64,000 bases of DNA from NCBI GenBank assembly GCA_014695345.1, contig JACJOC010000085.1, positions 114,295-178,294 on the forward strand. Reading direction: 5' to 3'. Origin of the DNA: Cyanobacteria bacterium FACHB-471 (GTDB lineage Bacteria > Cyanobacteriota > Cyanobacteriia > Elainellales > Elainellaceae). The translations under genes were made by a program, and so were the position numbers. Each line of letters begins with the position of its first letter. Within the stretch, counting starts at the first letter, position 1. Shown here piece after piece: positions 63,937-64,000 of the stretch. A model generated the notes under the pieces. That model was not told where the DNA came from. It was given only the letters and a program-made list of their open reading frames with translations, and ran no database searches.

Positions 63937-64000
63937 ATGAGCAGAGAGGGCTTTTGGGGTTGGTGGCAGTACGCGATCAAGCCGCAGACTAAGTTGACTA
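63937..64000 (+). CDS. Gene start at the right edge, partial
   Basis: An ATG frame gives MSREGFWGWWQYAIKPQTKL up to the edge. The Trp-rich N-terminus is plausible for a protein and is divergent from the GntR regulator, 112 bp away. Too little is visible to name it. Confidence 0.4.
   Translation, partial: MSREGFWGWWQYAIKPQTKLT

Noticed and set aside
1..64000. HIP1 octamers gcgatcgc as possible regulatory sites
   Set aside because: They are scattered through genes and gaps on both strands as is usual in cyanobacteria, so they mark the lineage rather than a local function.
1..64000. CRISPR arrays, insertion sequences and rRNA genes
   Set aside because: No array of spaced direct repeats, no transposase and no rRNA sequence was seen.

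Overview
The window comes from a cyanobacterial chromosome, probably a filamentous or otherwise complex species of moderate G+C. The evidence is the very frequent HIP1 octamer (gcgatcgc) on both strands, the fbp-tal-zwf-opcA oxidative pentose phosphate cluster, a FutA-type iron-binding protein, a group 2 sigma factor, a Get3d-type ATPase with an alpha-crystallin tail, a chorismate lyase of the cyanobacterial type, and many small proteins that look cyanobacterium-specific. Genus cannot be fixed from the sequence alone. Most genes are single or in pairs. There are no rRNA genes, no CRISPR array and no intact insertion sequence.

Layout. 1-6.3 kb: a partial small gene, a modular GH9 endoglucanase without a signal peptide, and an SbcC/Rad50-like ATPase that lacks a zinc hook. 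6.3-15.5 kb: a secreted hypothetical protein, a group 2 sigma factor, a HerA-like ATPase, a GST, a fasciclin protein, an MscS channel, GalE and a small membrane protein. 15.5-27.5 kb: acetyl-CoA synthetase, FutA, a Pro-rich anchored protein flanked by an inverted 35-bp repeat, DUF2358-Get3d, a YbaY-like protein, a PEP-CTERM amidase, a phosphodiester glycosidase and cytosine deaminase. 27.8-36.6 kb: two convergent histidine-kinase-type genes (one apparently dead), creatininase, a conserved small protein, an MBL hydrolase, a 40-aa membrane protein and 3-methyladenine glycosylase. 36.7-42.1 kb: the fbp-tal-zwf-opcA cluster, with 21-bp tandem repeats before zwf. 42.3-53.6 kb: pseudopilin, MoxR, RibF, MBL, SurE, PheS, a GAF/PAS/GGDEF/EAL protein, chorismate lyase, tRNA-Leu(GAG) and RdgB. 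53.7-56.2 kb: a GH24 lysozyme with a duplicated N-terminal module, then a run of broken genes (Uma2 nuclease, hicA, hicB, and a caspase-fold remnant). 56.2-64 kb: a DUF937 protein, a leaderless periplasmic-type binding protein, a PhyH dioxygenase, a polysaccharide deacetylase, a degenerate receiver domain, an EamA transporter, a peptidoglycan-binding-fold protein, an HAD hydrolase with a GntR regulator, and a gene start running off the right edge.

How genes work together. The clearest unit is fbp-tal-zwf-opcA (fructose-1,6-bisphosphatase, transaldolase, G6P dehydrogenase and its OpcA activator), which drives NADPH production in darkness. DUF2358 and Get3d are spaced like an operon, as are the MBL protein with RibF and the HAD hydrolase with the GntR regulator. 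The rest reads as core housekeeping mixed with signalling.

I found no complete new system. The most unusual items are the cluster of decayed defence or toxin-antitoxin genes near 55 kb, the kinase-like protein with Gln in place of the phospho-accepting His, the matched inverted repeats around the Pro-rich gene, and several families of perfect or near-perfect intergenic hairpins.
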